Source: CAWFKW01 sp963816535
Lineage (GTDB): Bacteria > Bacteroidota > Ignavibacteria > Tepidaquicellales > OLB5
NCBI GenBank assembly: GCA_963816535.1
Contig: CAWFKW010000003.1
Coordinates: 868,001-932,000, forward strand
Direction: 5' to 3'
DNA length: 64,000 bases
Shown: positions 52,856 through 62,588 of the stretch, one piece after another
How the letters are laid out: every line of letters starts with the position of its first letter
How positions within the stretch are numbered: position 1 is the first letter of the stretch
Position numbers and translations under genes: made by a program
The notes under the pieces: model-generated
Told to the model about the DNA's origin: nothing
Seen by the model: only the letters and a program-made list of their open reading frames with translations
Database searches by the model: none

Positions 52856-53033
52856 GAGTCTCGCAGGCACAACCTGTCTTTTCGGATCTTCCCGCGTTAT
52901 TAAGTTGACCATTTCAATTATCCTCTTCTGTGTAGTTTCACAATATACTTCATTTCAGCCGCGTGAATTCGCCGGAATAAGCGCTAATTCTTTTACAGCG
53001 GCGCAGAGATTTAGAACGCTATGTGCGGTATAA
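52842..53033 (+). CDS. Possible small protein bridging to asparagine synthase
   Basis: 63 aa from TTG, overlapping its neighbours by 14 and 13 bases. It has one hydrophobic stretch (VIKLTISIILFCVVSQ, about 19-34). Such overlaps at both ends fit a coupled gene, but the composition is only marginally protein-like and nothing is recognised. It may be spurious. Confidence 0.25.
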   Translation: MARNKSLAGTTCLFGSSRVIKLTISIILFCVVSQYTSFQPREFAGISANSFTAAQRFRTLCAV

Positions 53034-54979
53034 ACGGCATCATATCCGGAAACAGCGCCATGAATCGGAAAATCTCCGACATGAACGCCTTATTACGGCA
53101 CAGAGGGCCTGACGATGAAGGTTATGCAGGCATCAGCTCAAAATCGGGCGGATTTTCGCAGTTCTCCGGCAACGATACGATTCCGTATTTTAAAAATATC
53201 CTCCCGCACATAAGCTCTGCAAATTATGCGGCTTTCAATATTTGGCTGGGTCACAGAAGGCTCTCGATAATAGACCTCTCCGAAAATGGACATGGGCCGA
53301 TGCGCGCTCAGAACCCGGAGGTTTGGATAACGTACAACGGTGAAATATACAATTACATTGAGCTCAGGGACGAACTGATTGAAGCGGGCTATAACTTCAA
53401 ATCCAAAACAGACACTGAAGTAATACTCACTTCCTATCTTCATTGGGGTTATAATTGCCTGAATAAGTTCAACGGTATGTGGGCGTTTGCAATTTGGGAC
53501 GGACGGGATAAGAGCCTTTTCATTGCACGCGACCGCTTTGGAGTTAAGCCTGTATATTACGCTGACAATAAAGAATATTTTGCGTTTTCATCTGAAATGA
53601 AACCTCTTATTTCACTCGAAGATAAAGCTCCTGAAATAAATAAGGTCCGAATCCCGTTTTATTTGCTATACGGAAACAGGCTTAGCGGCAAAGAAACTTA
53701 TTTTAGTAATATCTTCTCTCTTGAACCCGCGCATTACCTTGTGTTTAAGAATGAACGGACATCGATCAGGAGGTATTATGACATAATCAAAAGCCCGCTT
53801 AGCGGGCTGGCTGATCATGAGCTCAGCTCCAAACTGACAGATTTGCTGTATGATTCGATAAAGCTGAGATTCAGGAGCGACGTGCCCGTCGGAACCTGTT
53901 TAAGCGGCGGATTTGATTCATCAAGCATCGTATCTTTTTCGTCTGATATTAAGGGCAAAGGCATCAACACATTTTCTGCAGTTTGGGAAGATGAGAACTG
54001 CGATGAAAGTAAATACATCGATATCGTAAACTCGGCGTACGGCTGCATTGAAAATAAGATCGAGCCCCCTGCCGGAGAATTTGATTCAACGTTCGCCGAA
54101 TTGCATTATTTTCAGGAGATACCCACCGAGGGCCCTGGGCTGTATCCGCAGTGGTATGTCATGAAAGAGGCAAAGGAAAAAGTCAAAGTTCTTCTTGACG
54201 GGCAGGGCGGAGACGAAACTTTCGGCGGATATTTTCTAATGGGTTTTTACCTTCGCTCGATAATAAAAGATAAAAGCTATGCAAACCTGATAACGGATTT
54301 CAAACACTTTTACAGGTTCCTTCACAAAAACGGATTTCACCCTTTTTCAAGCTGGCTTTTCCCGAAGATGTACAACAGGGTGGTGATGGGGTTTCTTTCG
54401 GAAAAATCTAACATCATAAATAGGGACCTCATTTCTGGAATTGATAAAAAGCAGCTTCAGTTCGATTCTGAACCTCCAAAAAAATATCCTGATTACATAA
54501 ATAATCTATCTTATCACTTCATAACATGCCTGACGATTCCCGCTCTTCTTCATTACGAAGACCGTTCATCGATGGCGCATTCTATCGAGAGCAGGGTTCC
54601 TTTTCTTGATTACAGGCTGGTAGAGTTCGGGGTTAATCTCCCGAAGCAATACCTTGTAAACAAAGGCATTTCAAGGCCATTGTTTCGTAAAGCGCTCTCT
54701 GCGCGGCTCCCCAATCAAATTGTAAACAGAACTGATAAACTGGGTTATCCAACGCCGTTTACTAAATGGACACGCGGAGAATTGAAATCATATATCCAGG
54801 ATTCATTAAATTCGACTGGAACCGGTTTTTTTGATTATGTTGATAAGGACTATTTAAAGACCATTTTAAAGGAACACTTCCAGCACAAAAAAGACTATGG
54901 ATGGGATATCTGGCGTTTGTTAAGCCTTGACCGCTTTTTGAAACTGTTTAAGCTCACGACCGCCAATATTAAGGCCTGA
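53021..54979 (+). CDS. asnB: Asparagine synthase (glutamine-hydrolysing)
   Basis: 652 aa. Class II glutaminase nucleophile C2 (MCGINGIISG), HRGPDDEGY and NGEIYNY, then the synthetase ATP-binding loop LSGGFDSSS (about 294-303). Longer than E. coli AsnB (554), as in the polysaccharide-cluster relatives that amidate sugar acids. Placed in the polysaccharide locus, it may amidate an exported sugar rather than make free asparagine; both are possible. Confidence 0.9.
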   Translation: MCGINGIISGNSAMNRKISDMNALLRHRGPDDEGYAGISSKSGGFSQFSGNDTIPYFKNILPHISSANYAAFNIWLGHRRLSIIDLSENGHGPMRAQNPEVWITYNGEIYNYIELRDELIEAGYNFKSKTDTEVILTSYLHWGYNCLNKFNGMWAFAIWDGRDKSLFIARDRFGVKPVYYADNKEYFAFSSEMKPLISLEDKAPEINKVRIPFYLLYGNRLSGKETYFSNIFSLEPAHYLVFKNERTSIRRYYDIIKSPLSGLADHELSSKLTDLLYDSIKLRFRSDVPVGTCLSGGFDSSSIVSFSSDIKGKGINTFSAVWEDENCDESKYIDIVNSAYGCIENKIEPPAGEFDSTFAELHYFQEIPTEGPGLYPQWYVMKEAKEKVKVLLDGQGGDETFGGYFLMGFYLRSIIKDKSYANLITDFKHFYRFLHKNGFHPFSSWLFPKMYNRVVMGFLSEKSNIINRDLISGIDKKQLQFDSEPPKKYPDYINNLSYHFITCLTIPALLHYEDRSSMAHSIESRVPFLDYRLVEFGVNLPKQYLVNKGISRPLFRKALSARLPNQIVNRTDKLGYPTPFTKWTRGELKSYIQDSLNSTGTGFFDYVDKDYLKTILKEHFQHKKDYGWDIWRLLSLDRFLKLFKLTTANIKA

Positions 54980-55051
54980 GATGTTTTACATATTTTTTGA
55001 GGGATATTAAACTTAATTTTATGCATTTAAGAGAAAATAATAAACTTCAAC

Positions 55052-55783
55052 ATGGAAAGAAATATTTTACTTATAGGAGCTTCCGGCGGTCTTGGGAAAC
55101 ACTTCGCTGAAGGGCTCGCTGAGCAGGGACATAACATTGCAGTTCATTACAATGGTAATTCGACTGCTGCAGAAACTCTTGCAAATGTCTTGATTAAGGT
55201 CGGAGTAAAGGCTTCTGCATTTAAGGCTGATATAACTTCTGAGGACGAGGTTTCAAAACTGGTTTCAGACGTTGCAAAAGAATTAGGTTCTGTCGATGTA
55301 TTGATCAACAATGCAGGACTTTCAATAAACTCTGTTTCATGGAAAATGGATCTTGATTCATGGAATAAGGTGATTGCGGTTAATCTGACCGGGCCTTTTC
55401 TGTGCGTAAAACATACCCTTCCCTATATGAGAAAAACGGGCTGGGGAAGAATAATCAATATTTCATCTGTCGTCGGTTTGATGGGAATCCCCGGTACAAT
55501 CGCTTACGCATCTTCAAAGGCCGCTCTTGAAGGGCTTTGCAAAACTGTAGCCAAAGAAACGGCTAAGCAAAACATTACGGTAAATAACATAGCCCTGGGC
55601 TATTTTGAGGCCGGCCTTCTCTACCAGATACCGGAGGATCTGAGAAACCAGATTCGGGAAACAATACCAAAAAAAGAATTCGGCGACCCAGCTGAAATAG
55701 TCAAATGCCTGCTTTATCTTATTGGAGACAGCTCATCGTACATAACGGGCCAGACTATAAACATCAACGGGGGACTGTATTAA
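55052..55783 (+). CDS. Short-chain dehydrogenase, FabG-like
   Basis: 243 aa. Rossmann motif GASGGLGKH (8-16), NNAG, catalytic Ser in NISSVVG and YASSK. It resembles FabG and ends with TGQTININGG, but fatty acid fabG is already at 47555, so a sugar or precursor reductase role in the polysaccharide locus is likely. Substrate unknown. Confidence 0.82.
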   Translation: MERNILLIGASGGLGKHFAEGLAEQGHNIAVHYNGNSTAAETLANVLIKVGVKASAFKADITSEDEVSKLVSDVAKELGSVDVLINNAGLSINSVSWKMDLDSWNKVIAVNLTGPFLCVKHTLPYMRKTGWGRIINISSVVGLMGIPGTIAYASSKAALEGLCKTVAKETAKQNITVNNIALGYFEAGLLYQIPEDLRNQIRETIPKKEFGDPAEIVKCLLYLIGDSSSYITGQTININGGLY

Positions 55784-55898
55784 AGCTTTGCGCTTTTCTT
55801 AAACTCCTATGGCCCGGAATAGTTCATTTTACATATTTTCTTTTGGAAAAATCTCTTAAGTTCAAATAATTGTAAGCTAAATCTGAAAAGATAAATAT

Positions 55899-57095
55899 TT
55901 GATAAGATTTTTATTTGAGTCTTTTATATTCAGGAGATTCCTGATTGCAACAATTTCTCTGGTAATCGTTGTTTTTGCAGGAAGTAAGCTGTTTGACGAC
56001 ATGTGGGAAAGCCCTTGTGCATTGGCTTTGACCGATCTTTCGGACGTTTACGCCCCCCCCGTGGAATATGATAATATTAAGGAAATAAACTTGAGTTTCG
56101 TTCCTCCAGACAATATATGTATCGAAGGAAATGCAAAGTTCAGGTTATTGCATTCACCAAAGAGTTTTGACTTCTTTGATACCGCGAAAATTTTGCTGCC
56201 TACATTAGATGGTGAACTGAGAAATAGGATATTTTTACAATTTCAAAATTCTGAGTTTCCAGATTCAGTCTATATTGTGGTTTCAAAATCATCAAGAAAC
56301 AATGCCTATTGGAGACAAATTTTTCTAAGTTCTGTGAGAATAAAACACTTAAATGAGATCGGAAACGACACATCGAACTTTAGAATAAATCCCTCAAAAC
56401 TTTGCGCTCAAAACCTTCTTGAAAACAACGATACATTGATAAATCAAGCTTTAAATTATTTCAATTTTTACAAAGATACCCTTACTTTGGGAAATTGCGT
56501 CGTGAATAGCAATACGTTTAAACAAATTTGCCAGATGTTTAACCTCCCTTGCCGTGTAGTTGGACTTCAAGGGGGAGATGAGGACGAAGATGATGCACAT
56601 TATGATGTTAAGCTTGGATATCCCTCTCATGAGATATGCGAGGTTTACTCGAGCAAATATCAAAAATGGTATGTAATAGACCCATCATTTGGCTTCAGGT
56701 TCAAAGGAGCGTATGAACAGGCGTTCATGAACGCGGTTGAGATCAGCGATAAATATTTCTTTTTAGGCGAAAAAGATATTGTCCAGGATTCTATCATGTT
56801 CACCAAGAGGAACCTGGTTGGCAGAGATTATTTCAAATATTATGAGAACGTAATTTTTTACAACGATTTCAGGCCAAATTACATTTTCAAGAAGGCAATT
56901 CAACATTTGTATGCCAAATTCAGCTATAGCGGGTATTTATACGCAAACATAACTCCAACAGTTAAGAATGCTAAAAGTTACATAATGTTGAAATCACTTC
57001 TCTATCTTGTTATTTTGATAATCTACATAAATTATGTTTTCTTCATATTGACAAAAAGATTGATGCAAACGAAGAAACCTCCTAATAATACATAA
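55899..57095 (+). CDS. Membrane protein with transglutaminase-like domain
   Basis: 398 aa from a TTG start. Membrane helices lie near 12-30 and 365-383. The middle domain has the transglutaminase-like triad C200 (GNCVVNS), H244 (PSHEICEVY) and D261 (VIDPSFG), with the expected order and spacing. It could be a protease or acyltransfer enzyme acting in the periplasm. Not recognised more closely. Its place between polysaccharide genes suggests a role in processing or attaching the polymer. Confidence 0.65.
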   Translation: MIRFLFESFIFRRFLIATISLVIVVFAGSKLFDDMWESPCALALTDLSDVYAPPVEYDNIKEINLSFVPPDNICIEGNAKFRLLHSPKSFDFFDTAKILLPTLDGELRNRIFLQFQNSEFPDSVYIVVSKSSRNNAYWRQIFLSSVRIKHLNEIGNDTSNFRINPSKLCAQNLLENNDTLINQALNYFNFYKDTLTLGNCVVNSNTFKQICQMFNLPCRVVGLQGGDEDEDDAHYDVKLGYPSHEICEVYSSKYQKWYVIDPSFGFRFKGAYEQAFMNAVEISDKYFFLGEKDIVQDSIMFTKRNLVGRDYFKYYENVIFYNDFRPNYIFKKAIQHLYAKFSYSGYLYANITPTVKNAKSYIMLKSLLYLVILIIYINYVFFILTKRLMQTKKPPNNT

Positions 57096-57098
57096 AAT

Positions 57099-57758
57099 AT
57101 GACTGAATTTATTTTTTCAAATAGAGCCGGGAAAAAGAAAAAAAATGTAGTAGTGTTTGGTGCGCATCCTGATGACTTTGAAGTTGGCTGTTCCGGAACA
57201 ATATTGAAATTCCTGAAGGATATTAACCTGAAGATCTACGTAATGTCAGATAGGTACGAAGACGGTAAGATGAGGAATATGAAAGAAAAGGACAAATCAA
57301 TGAAATTCCTCGGGCTGGAAAAGATACCGCTTGAGGTTTTTGACATTCCGACAAGAATTTTCCATGATTTCCGTTCTAAAATCAGGAATATTTTGTATGA
57401 TATAGCATCCAAAGGAGATGTTGATATTGTTTTCACCCCTCCCATCAGCGATATTCACCAGGATCATATTGTGCTTGCCGATGAGGCGATCAGACTGTTT
57501 AGGGAAAAAACAGTGCTGGGATACGAAGTAATCCGAAGCGGATACAATTTCAGGCCGCAGTTGCACGTGAAGCTGACAAATGAAATTGTCGAAAAGAAAA
57601 TCAAAGCCGCCCAGTTATACAAATCGCAGTGGTCGACTACCAAAAGCGGCGGATACTATTTTTCAAAGGAGGTTATGAAGGGCCTTATGCGTTCACGGGG
57701 CGCCCAGTTCGGGTTGGAATATGCCGAAGCTTTCGAAATATATCATATGAAGCTGTAA
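57099..57758 (+). CDS. PIG-L family deacetylase
   Basis: 219 aa. Zinc-binding AHPDDFEVGCSG (about 22-33) and IHQDH, the GlcNAc-PI/LmbE fold. It removes N-acyl groups from N-acetyl sugars or related molecules. Starts four bases after the preceding gene and ends two bases before the glycosyltransferase. A paralogue lies at 58973. Confidence 0.88.
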   Translation: MTEFIFSNRAGKKKKNVVVFGAHPDDFEVGCSGTILKFLKDINLKIYVMSDRYEDGKMRNMKEKDKSMKFLGLEKIPLEVFDIPTRIFHDFRSKIRNILYDIASKGDVDIVFTPPISDIHQDHIVLADEAIRLFREKTVLGYEVIRSGYNFRPQLHVKLTNEIVEKKIKAAQLYKSQWSTTKSGGYYFSKEVMKGLMRSRGAQFGLEYAEAFEIYHMKL

Positions 57759-57760
57759 AA

Positions 57761-58957
57761 ATGCAGAAAGTTTTAGTTCTTAGCTTCAATTATGAACCCA
57801 GCCAATTTCCAAAGGAACCTGGCGAAGACAACAGGTTTTTTACCTATGGATTCGGGCCAGCTTTTGCAAAGCTGTTTCACAGACATTTGAAAAATTATGA
57901 AATAGAAGTGTGGCGAATTGATAGTTTCTGCAAAGGCAAATACTTTGAAAAGGTAATTGACGGGCTCAAATACAGGGTTTTTAAATCAATCAGGATAAAT
58001 AAGCTGGGGCATTTTTCATTGCGGTACATTAGGGAACTCAAGAAGGAATCTAAAATAAGTTCGCCGATTTTTTTCGTCGTACATAGCAATACCTGGCAAA
58101 CATACCAGATAGCGTATTTTCTTAAGGGCGAGAAAATTGTTTGCACTCATCACGGTGACTGGTCTCCTTATTTCTTATATGAAACAGAAACCGGCTTTAG
58201 GAAACTCAGGGCGCTCTTAGGTATAGCCGCTGAAAAGGTTACTTTTAAAAACATAGATTATTTTCTGCTTTGCGATTATGAGCAGATACCATATATTAGA
58301 AAATCCGCCCAGGATATGAAGCACATAATATTTTCTGCAGGACTGGATATCGATAAATTCAAAATAATTCCAAAGCAGCAAGCCCGCAAAGAGTTAGGCT
58401 GGAGCATGGACAAAAAATATCTTCTATATGTGGGTAAGCTTTACAAGTATAAGCAGATTGGCGAGTTGCTGAAAATTTGGAAAGATATCCAGAAAACCCG
58501 GCCTGAAGTTGAGCTTGTTTTAGCAGGCAATGAACCCGAAGGCAGCTGGGGTGAAGAATATTATGGAATCGCAAAAGAATATGGCGCCAAAATAATCGGG
58601 AGAGTTTTGAACAAAGAACTGTATAAATATTATTGCGCATCTGATGTATATGTTCTGATGGCTCTTAGAAAGGACAATTTCGGAGGGATAGGCATAGCGC
58701 CTCTTGAAAGCATGGCTTGCAACACGCCTGTGGTATCTTACTCGCTGAGACATTATCTGGGCTCAAATGCTGAAGAAATAGGAGAAACCCCGACTTCTAT
58801 GGAAGGATATAAATCCGCTATTATTGAGGCTCTCGATAACAGGAATAAATATAAGAATCTCAGGCAAAGCGTTGAGAAGTATTATTCAAATGAGGCTGTA
58901 GCCGAACGAGCCGGAGAAGTATTCCGGGAAGTCTTAAAAAAATATCAAAGGAAATAA
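57761..58957 (+). CDS. GT4-type glycosyltransferase
   Basis: 398 aa from the ATG at 57761, which fits the GT-B N-terminus (KVLVLSFNYEP) and follows the deacetylase by two bases; an upstream start would overlap it by 130 bases. The C-terminal GT-B half shows LLYVGKLYKYKQIGELL and the PLESMACNTPVVSY motif that binds the nucleotide sugar. Transfers a sugar during polysaccharide assembly; specificity unknown. Confidence 0.88.
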   Translation: MQKVLVLSFNYEPSQFPKEPGEDNRFFTYGFGPAFAKLFHRHLKNYEIEVWRIDSFCKGKYFEKVIDGLKYRVFKSIRINKLGHFSLRYIRELKKESKISSPIFFVVHSNTWQTYQIAYFLKGEKIVCTHHGDWSPYFLYETETGFRKLRALLGIAAEKVTFKNIDYFLLCDYEQIPYIRKSAQDMKHIIFSAGLDIDKFKIIPKQQARKELGWSMDKKYLLYVGKLYKYKQIGELLKIWKDIQKTRPEVELVLAGNEPEGSWGEEYYGIAKEYGAKIIGRVLNKELYKYYCASDVYVLMALRKDNFGGIGIAPLESMACNTPVVSYSLRHYLGSNAEEIGETPTSMEGYKSAIIEALDNRNKYKNLRQSVEKYYSNEAVAERAGEVFREVLKKYQRK

Positions 58958-58972
58958 TTAAAGTAACTTTTT

Positions 58973-59581
58973 ATGAAAAAAATATTAGCTATTGGACCCC
59001 ACCCCGACGATATAGAGCTTGGTTGTTTCGGCAGCTTGGCAAAATTTGCCAAAGAAGGGAATGAGATCCACTTCCTGGTGCTGACAAAAGGCGAAGGCGG
59101 CACTCTTAAAGATGACAGGATAAAAGAATCAGAAGAGTCCGCCGGGTTGATAAAAGCCTGTCTTCATTTTGAAGCGCTTCGCGACAGGTACATCTCTGAC
59201 GGACTGGAAACTATAACTGTCATAGAGAAATACATAAGGGAAATCGACCCAAAAATGGTCTTTATTCCCACAGGAAATGATACCCATCAGGATCACAGGG
59301 CAACGTTTTATGCCTCTTTAGTGGCTTGCAGACTCGTTAATGAAGTTTATGCATACGAAACGCCCAGCACTTCAAGAAATTTTGTACCCAATTTCTTTGT
59401 GGATATCTCTGATTTCATTCATCTCAAACTTCAGGCCGTGCAGGTACATTCTTCCCAGGGCGGTAAAGGATATATGGCCGATAGAGCTATCAGGGGTCTG
59501 GCTCAGTACAGGGCTTTCGACATTTTGCTGAACGATAAATATGTTGAGGGTTTTGAAGTTATAAAAATTGTGCTTGAATAA
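58973..59581 (+). CDS. PIG-L family deacetylase (second copy)
   Basis: 202 aa. GPHPDDIELGCFG at the N-terminus and NDTHQDHRA in the middle give the zinc site. It differs clearly from the copy at 57099, so the two are not a recent duplication. They flank the glycosyltransferase, which suggests successive deacetylation steps on one sugar pathway. Confidence 0.88.
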   Translation: MKKILAIGPHPDDIELGCFGSLAKFAKEGNEIHFLVLTKGEGGTLKDDRIKESEESAGLIKACLHFEALRDRYISDGLETITVIEKYIREIDPKMVFIPTGNDTHQDHRATFYASLVACRLVNEVYAYETPSTSRNFVPNFFVDISDFIHLKLQAVQVHSSQGGKGYMADRAIRGLAQYRAFDILLNDKYVEGFEVIKIVLE

Positions 59582-59612
59582 TTATGGAACTTAACACAGT
59601 GAAAATACAAAA

Positions 59613-60305
59613 TTGATCTGCACTGTTCACCAGCCTAACTATCTTCCATATGCAGGGTTTTTTGAAAAGGCGACCCGTGCCGACGTGTTTGTGATCTACG
59701 ACACAACGCAGTTTAAGAAAAACGACTGGCAAAACCGGAACAGGATTTGCGTAAATAATTCATGGCAATGGGTCTCCGTGGCGGTTATTCACAACTTCGG
59801 TCAGAAGATAAACCAGGTAAAGATTGACGCTTCAAAGAAGCCCCTTAAAAAAAACTGGAACTCGCTGAAGAGTGTATACGGCGGCGCCCCTTATTTCAAA
59901 CAGTACTCGGGAATTTTCGAAGAAATATACGAAAAAAATTATGAAAACATTGCCGACCTTAACTGGGACCTTATTCTCGCCATTGCAGGGATTCTCGGCG
60001 TCAAAACCCGGTTTATCAAGAACTCCGATTTACCCCCCATTGATTCATTCAGCACACAGGCTCTGATAGATATTTGCAAAAACGTTAACGCCGATACGTA
60101 TATTTCGGGGAGCGAGGGAAGGAACTATTTGCAGCTGGATCTATTCGATAAGGCAAATATGAAAGTGATTTTCCAGAACTTTAAGCACCCTGTTTACAGA
60201 CAATTTAACAACGAAGTTTTTCAGCCATACATGTGCATTCTTGACCTTATATTCAACTGCGGCGATAAAAGCCTGGAAATTCTTACCAATAACCAGGGTT
60301 ACTGA
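59613..60305 (+). CDS. WbqC-like protein
   Basis: 230 aa from a TTG start. Opening ICTVHQPNYLPYAGFFEKATRADVFVIYDTTQFKKNDWQNRNRI is the WbqC family signature. WbqC proteins occur in O-antigen clusters and are thought to act in sugar N-acylation or related transfer; the chemistry is not settled. A start at an upstream ATG is excluded by a stop codon. Confidence 0.85.
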   Translation: MICTVHQPNYLPYAGFFEKATRADVFVIYDTTQFKKNDWQNRNRICVNNSWQWVSVAVIHNFGQKINQVKIDASKKPLKKNWNSLKSVYGGAPYFKQYSGIFEEIYEKNYENIADLNWDLILAIAGILGVKTRFIKNSDLPPIDSFSTQALIDICKNVNADTYISGSEGRNYLQLDLFDKANMKVIFQNFKHPVYRQFNNEVFQPYMCILDLIFNCGDKSLEILTNNQGY

Positions 60306-60314
60306 AACACAAAC

Positions 60315-61004
60315 CTAATTCTTTTCGATTACTATAAGAAAATTTCCTATCGAAGGAAACCACTGGCTCTTTAATATCCTGCAGCCTTTCGCCTGGAAGA
60401 AACCCGTATTGTTATGCATGTAACACGTCTTATCGATACGCTGACCTTCTGCTATATCTAACTTAACTTCCTCATCCGTATGGTTGGGCTCCATTAGCAC
60501 GATGTATCTCTTTGCAACCCTGTATAGCTCTTCCCGGACCGTGTTTATAAGATTGTGGGTTTGATGCTGCAAAACATTGCAGACAAATACAAGGTCGAAC
60601 GAGGTATCATCTCTTGGTATAGATTTTCCGTCAACAAGAAACACAAGGCATTTGGTTTCTTCCCCCAGCAGCTTTTTTGAATTCTCAAGCTGATCGGGCG
60701 AGATATCGCAGCCCTCGATCCTGATCCCGGGGAATGACTCTTCAACGAGCCTCAATATTCTGCCATAGCCGCAGCCGTATTCAAGCGCTGAATCAAATTT
60801 CAGTTCCTTAATGCCTGTCATTAGAGCTTCTTCCTGTTCTTTAGCCTGCTGAGTAGGATCAAAATTCCTGGTATAATTTTCGTAATAACTCGGGCCTTCT
60901 CTGTTCACCCAGTAAGAAATAGTATCGTATTTAAAATACGAGGGATATATCTTTTTTGCAACCGGCTTAAACTGACGCAAAATGCCCCTCAAAAATTTAT
61001 TCAT
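60315..61004 (-). CDS. Class I SAM-dependent methyltransferase
   Basis: 229 aa. SAM motif I is LEYGCGYGRIL (about 75-85), followed by IEGCDISPDQL and FDLVFVCNVLQH. The sequence opens with a short basic N-terminus. Target unknown, probably a sugar of the surface polymer. Together with the next methyltransferase it forms a minus-strand pair inside a plus-strand locus. Confidence 0.8.
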   Translation of the reverse strand: MNKFLRGILRQFKPVAKKIYPSYFKYDTISYWVNREGPSYYENYTRNFDPTQQAKEQEEALMTGIKELKFDSALEYGCGYGRILRLVEESFPGIRIEGCDISPDQLENSKKLLGEETKCLVFLVDGKSIPRDDTSFDLVFVCNVLQHQTHNLINTVREELYRVAKRYIVLMEPNHTDEEVKLDIAEGQRIDKTCYMHNNTGFFQAKGCRILKSQWFPSIGNFLIVIEKN

Positions 61005-61060
61005 AGAAGGTTTCTTTAATTTGCAAAATAAAAAAATTGTTCGCTGTTAATTGACTAAAC

Positions 61061-61753
61061 TTATTCATCGCTAAAATCAGATCTTTGCAGGAACTCATCT
61101 TTGTTATTCTTTCTCAGGAACCAATCCATATAATTCACTCCGTCTATCGCGATGTATGGAACAAATTTAAGATAAAATTTCTTGCTGCTGAATTTTCTAA
61201 CCGGTTTCTCAAAGTCGCCGTTTCCGGAATAAAGGGCTATAGTTTTGCGGGCATTGTTTGGAATAATCATACAATTACCTATTCTCTTAAACATCTTTCT
61301 TGTCCAGAATGAACGGTGGCGTTCAAACTTATTCGGATCATCGGTAAAACCCTGCTGGGTTCCAACGAACCTTGGAATTGAGATCAACAGGTATTTTGTT
61401 CTTTTCAGAACATTCTCAATGAACTTTTTACCATCCCCAACCGTTAAATGTTCAAATGCATCTATGATACAAACCACATCATAGTCCTGTTTCAGGTATA
61501 AATCAAAATCCATTGCGTTGCAAAAGAATATTTCATTGTAAATCGCGCGCTGCGTTTCAGTAATATACTTTTCATATCCTTCCACGGCATTTAGCCGGAT
61601 CTTGTTTTTGTCCCACAGGTCGCCCATGAGATATTCCCTGAAAAGATAACCGTACTTGCCGAAGCCGCAACCTATATCCAGGATCGATTCCGGGTTGATT
61701 ATTTGGACCAAATCGACTATCGTCGAAATTTGCGCTGTATCGGAGCTTGGCAT
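61061..61753 (-). CDS. Class I SAM-dependent methyltransferase
   Basis: 230 aa. SAM motif ILDIGCGFGKYGYLF (about 20-34), then VVCIIDAFEHL and a LLISIPRFVG strand. Distinct from its neighbour. Likely modifies a sugar or lipid-linked intermediate; target unknown. Confidence 0.8.
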   Translation of the reverse strand: MPSSDTAQISTIVDLVQIINPESILDIGCGFGKYGYLFREYLMGDLWDKNKIRLNAVEGYEKYITETQRAIYNEIFFCNAMDFDLYLKQDYDVVCIIDAFEHLTVGDGKKFIENVLKRTKYLLISIPRFVGTQQGFTDDPNKFERHRSFWTRKMFKRIGNCMIIPNNARKTIALYSGNGDFEKPVRKFSSKKFYLKFVPYIAIDGVNYMDWFLRKNNKDEFLQRSDFSDE

Positions 61754-61832
61754 TAATTCATATCCTAAATGTTTTCAAATTTATTAGTAATTTAGCAAAA
61801 GTTTAAATGAGTAAACAGGAAAATTATCGATA

Positions 61833-62534
61833 ATGATCTCCTTCACCTGCGACGTGGATTGGGCCGCGGAAGCCGTATTGGCGGATACGGTTTCGCTATT
61901 TGAGAGATACGGCATAAAATGTACTTTCTTTTCAACCCACCATTCGGAAGTTCTTTCAAAATGCAATAAGAAGCTGTTTGAAATCGCGCTTCATCCCGAT
62001 TTTAACCCGCTTCTGAAAGGGGAATTCGCCAAGTCAGCAGACGATATTTTAGATGACATTATTGATATCCACCCAGATGCAAAAGGCGTTCGCTCCCATT
62101 CCATGTTCCAGAGTACATTCATTAAGCAAAAGTTCGCCGATAGGAGATTAGTATATGATGCAAATCACTTTGTACCTTACCAATCCGGACTTAAACCATT
62201 CCGTTTGTGGAACGGGATGATATGTATTCCGTACAACTGGGAAGACGACGTGCACTGGGCTTACGGTTATAGTTTTGAATCGAGTTTGATTAATCTTGAA
62301 GACACCGGGCTGAACATTTTTGATTTTCATCCCATACATATATATCTTAATACCGAAAATAAATTCCGCTACAAAGAAGCAAAGAAATACAGCCAGCAGC
62401 CTGAAAAGCTCTTAACATACCGCAACAACGAAGTCCCGGGAACAAGAGATTTGCTTATAAGCCTGCTGAGGTATTGCAAAAACAACAAAATTAATACTCA
62501 CAGGTTAATTGATATTGCGGCAAATGTCGCTTAA
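61833..62534 (+). CDS. WbmS-like polysaccharide deacetylase
   Basis: 233 aa. The start ISFTCDVDWAAE gives the DxD metal site near residue 7, with LHPDFN and RSHSM as further histidines, the pattern of CE4-like WbmS deacetylases from O-antigen clusters. It would remove an N-acetyl group from a sugar, here a third deacetylase in the locus. Confidence 0.75.
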   Translation: MISFTCDVDWAAEAVLADTVSLFERYGIKCTFFSTHHSEVLSKCNKKLFEIALHPDFNPLLKGEFAKSADDILDDIIDIHPDAKGVRSHSMFQSTFIKQKFADRRLVYDANHFVPYQSGLKPFRLWNGMICIPYNWEDDVHWAYGYSFESSLINLEDTGLNIFDFHPIHIYLNTENKFRYKEAKKYSQQPEKLLTYRNNEVPGTRDLLISLLRYCKNNKINTHRLIDIAANVA

Positions 62535-62588
62535 CGATTTAGAATCAGTTTCGCTTAATTGACCCTTTATTTTTGAATCTAATGAATT

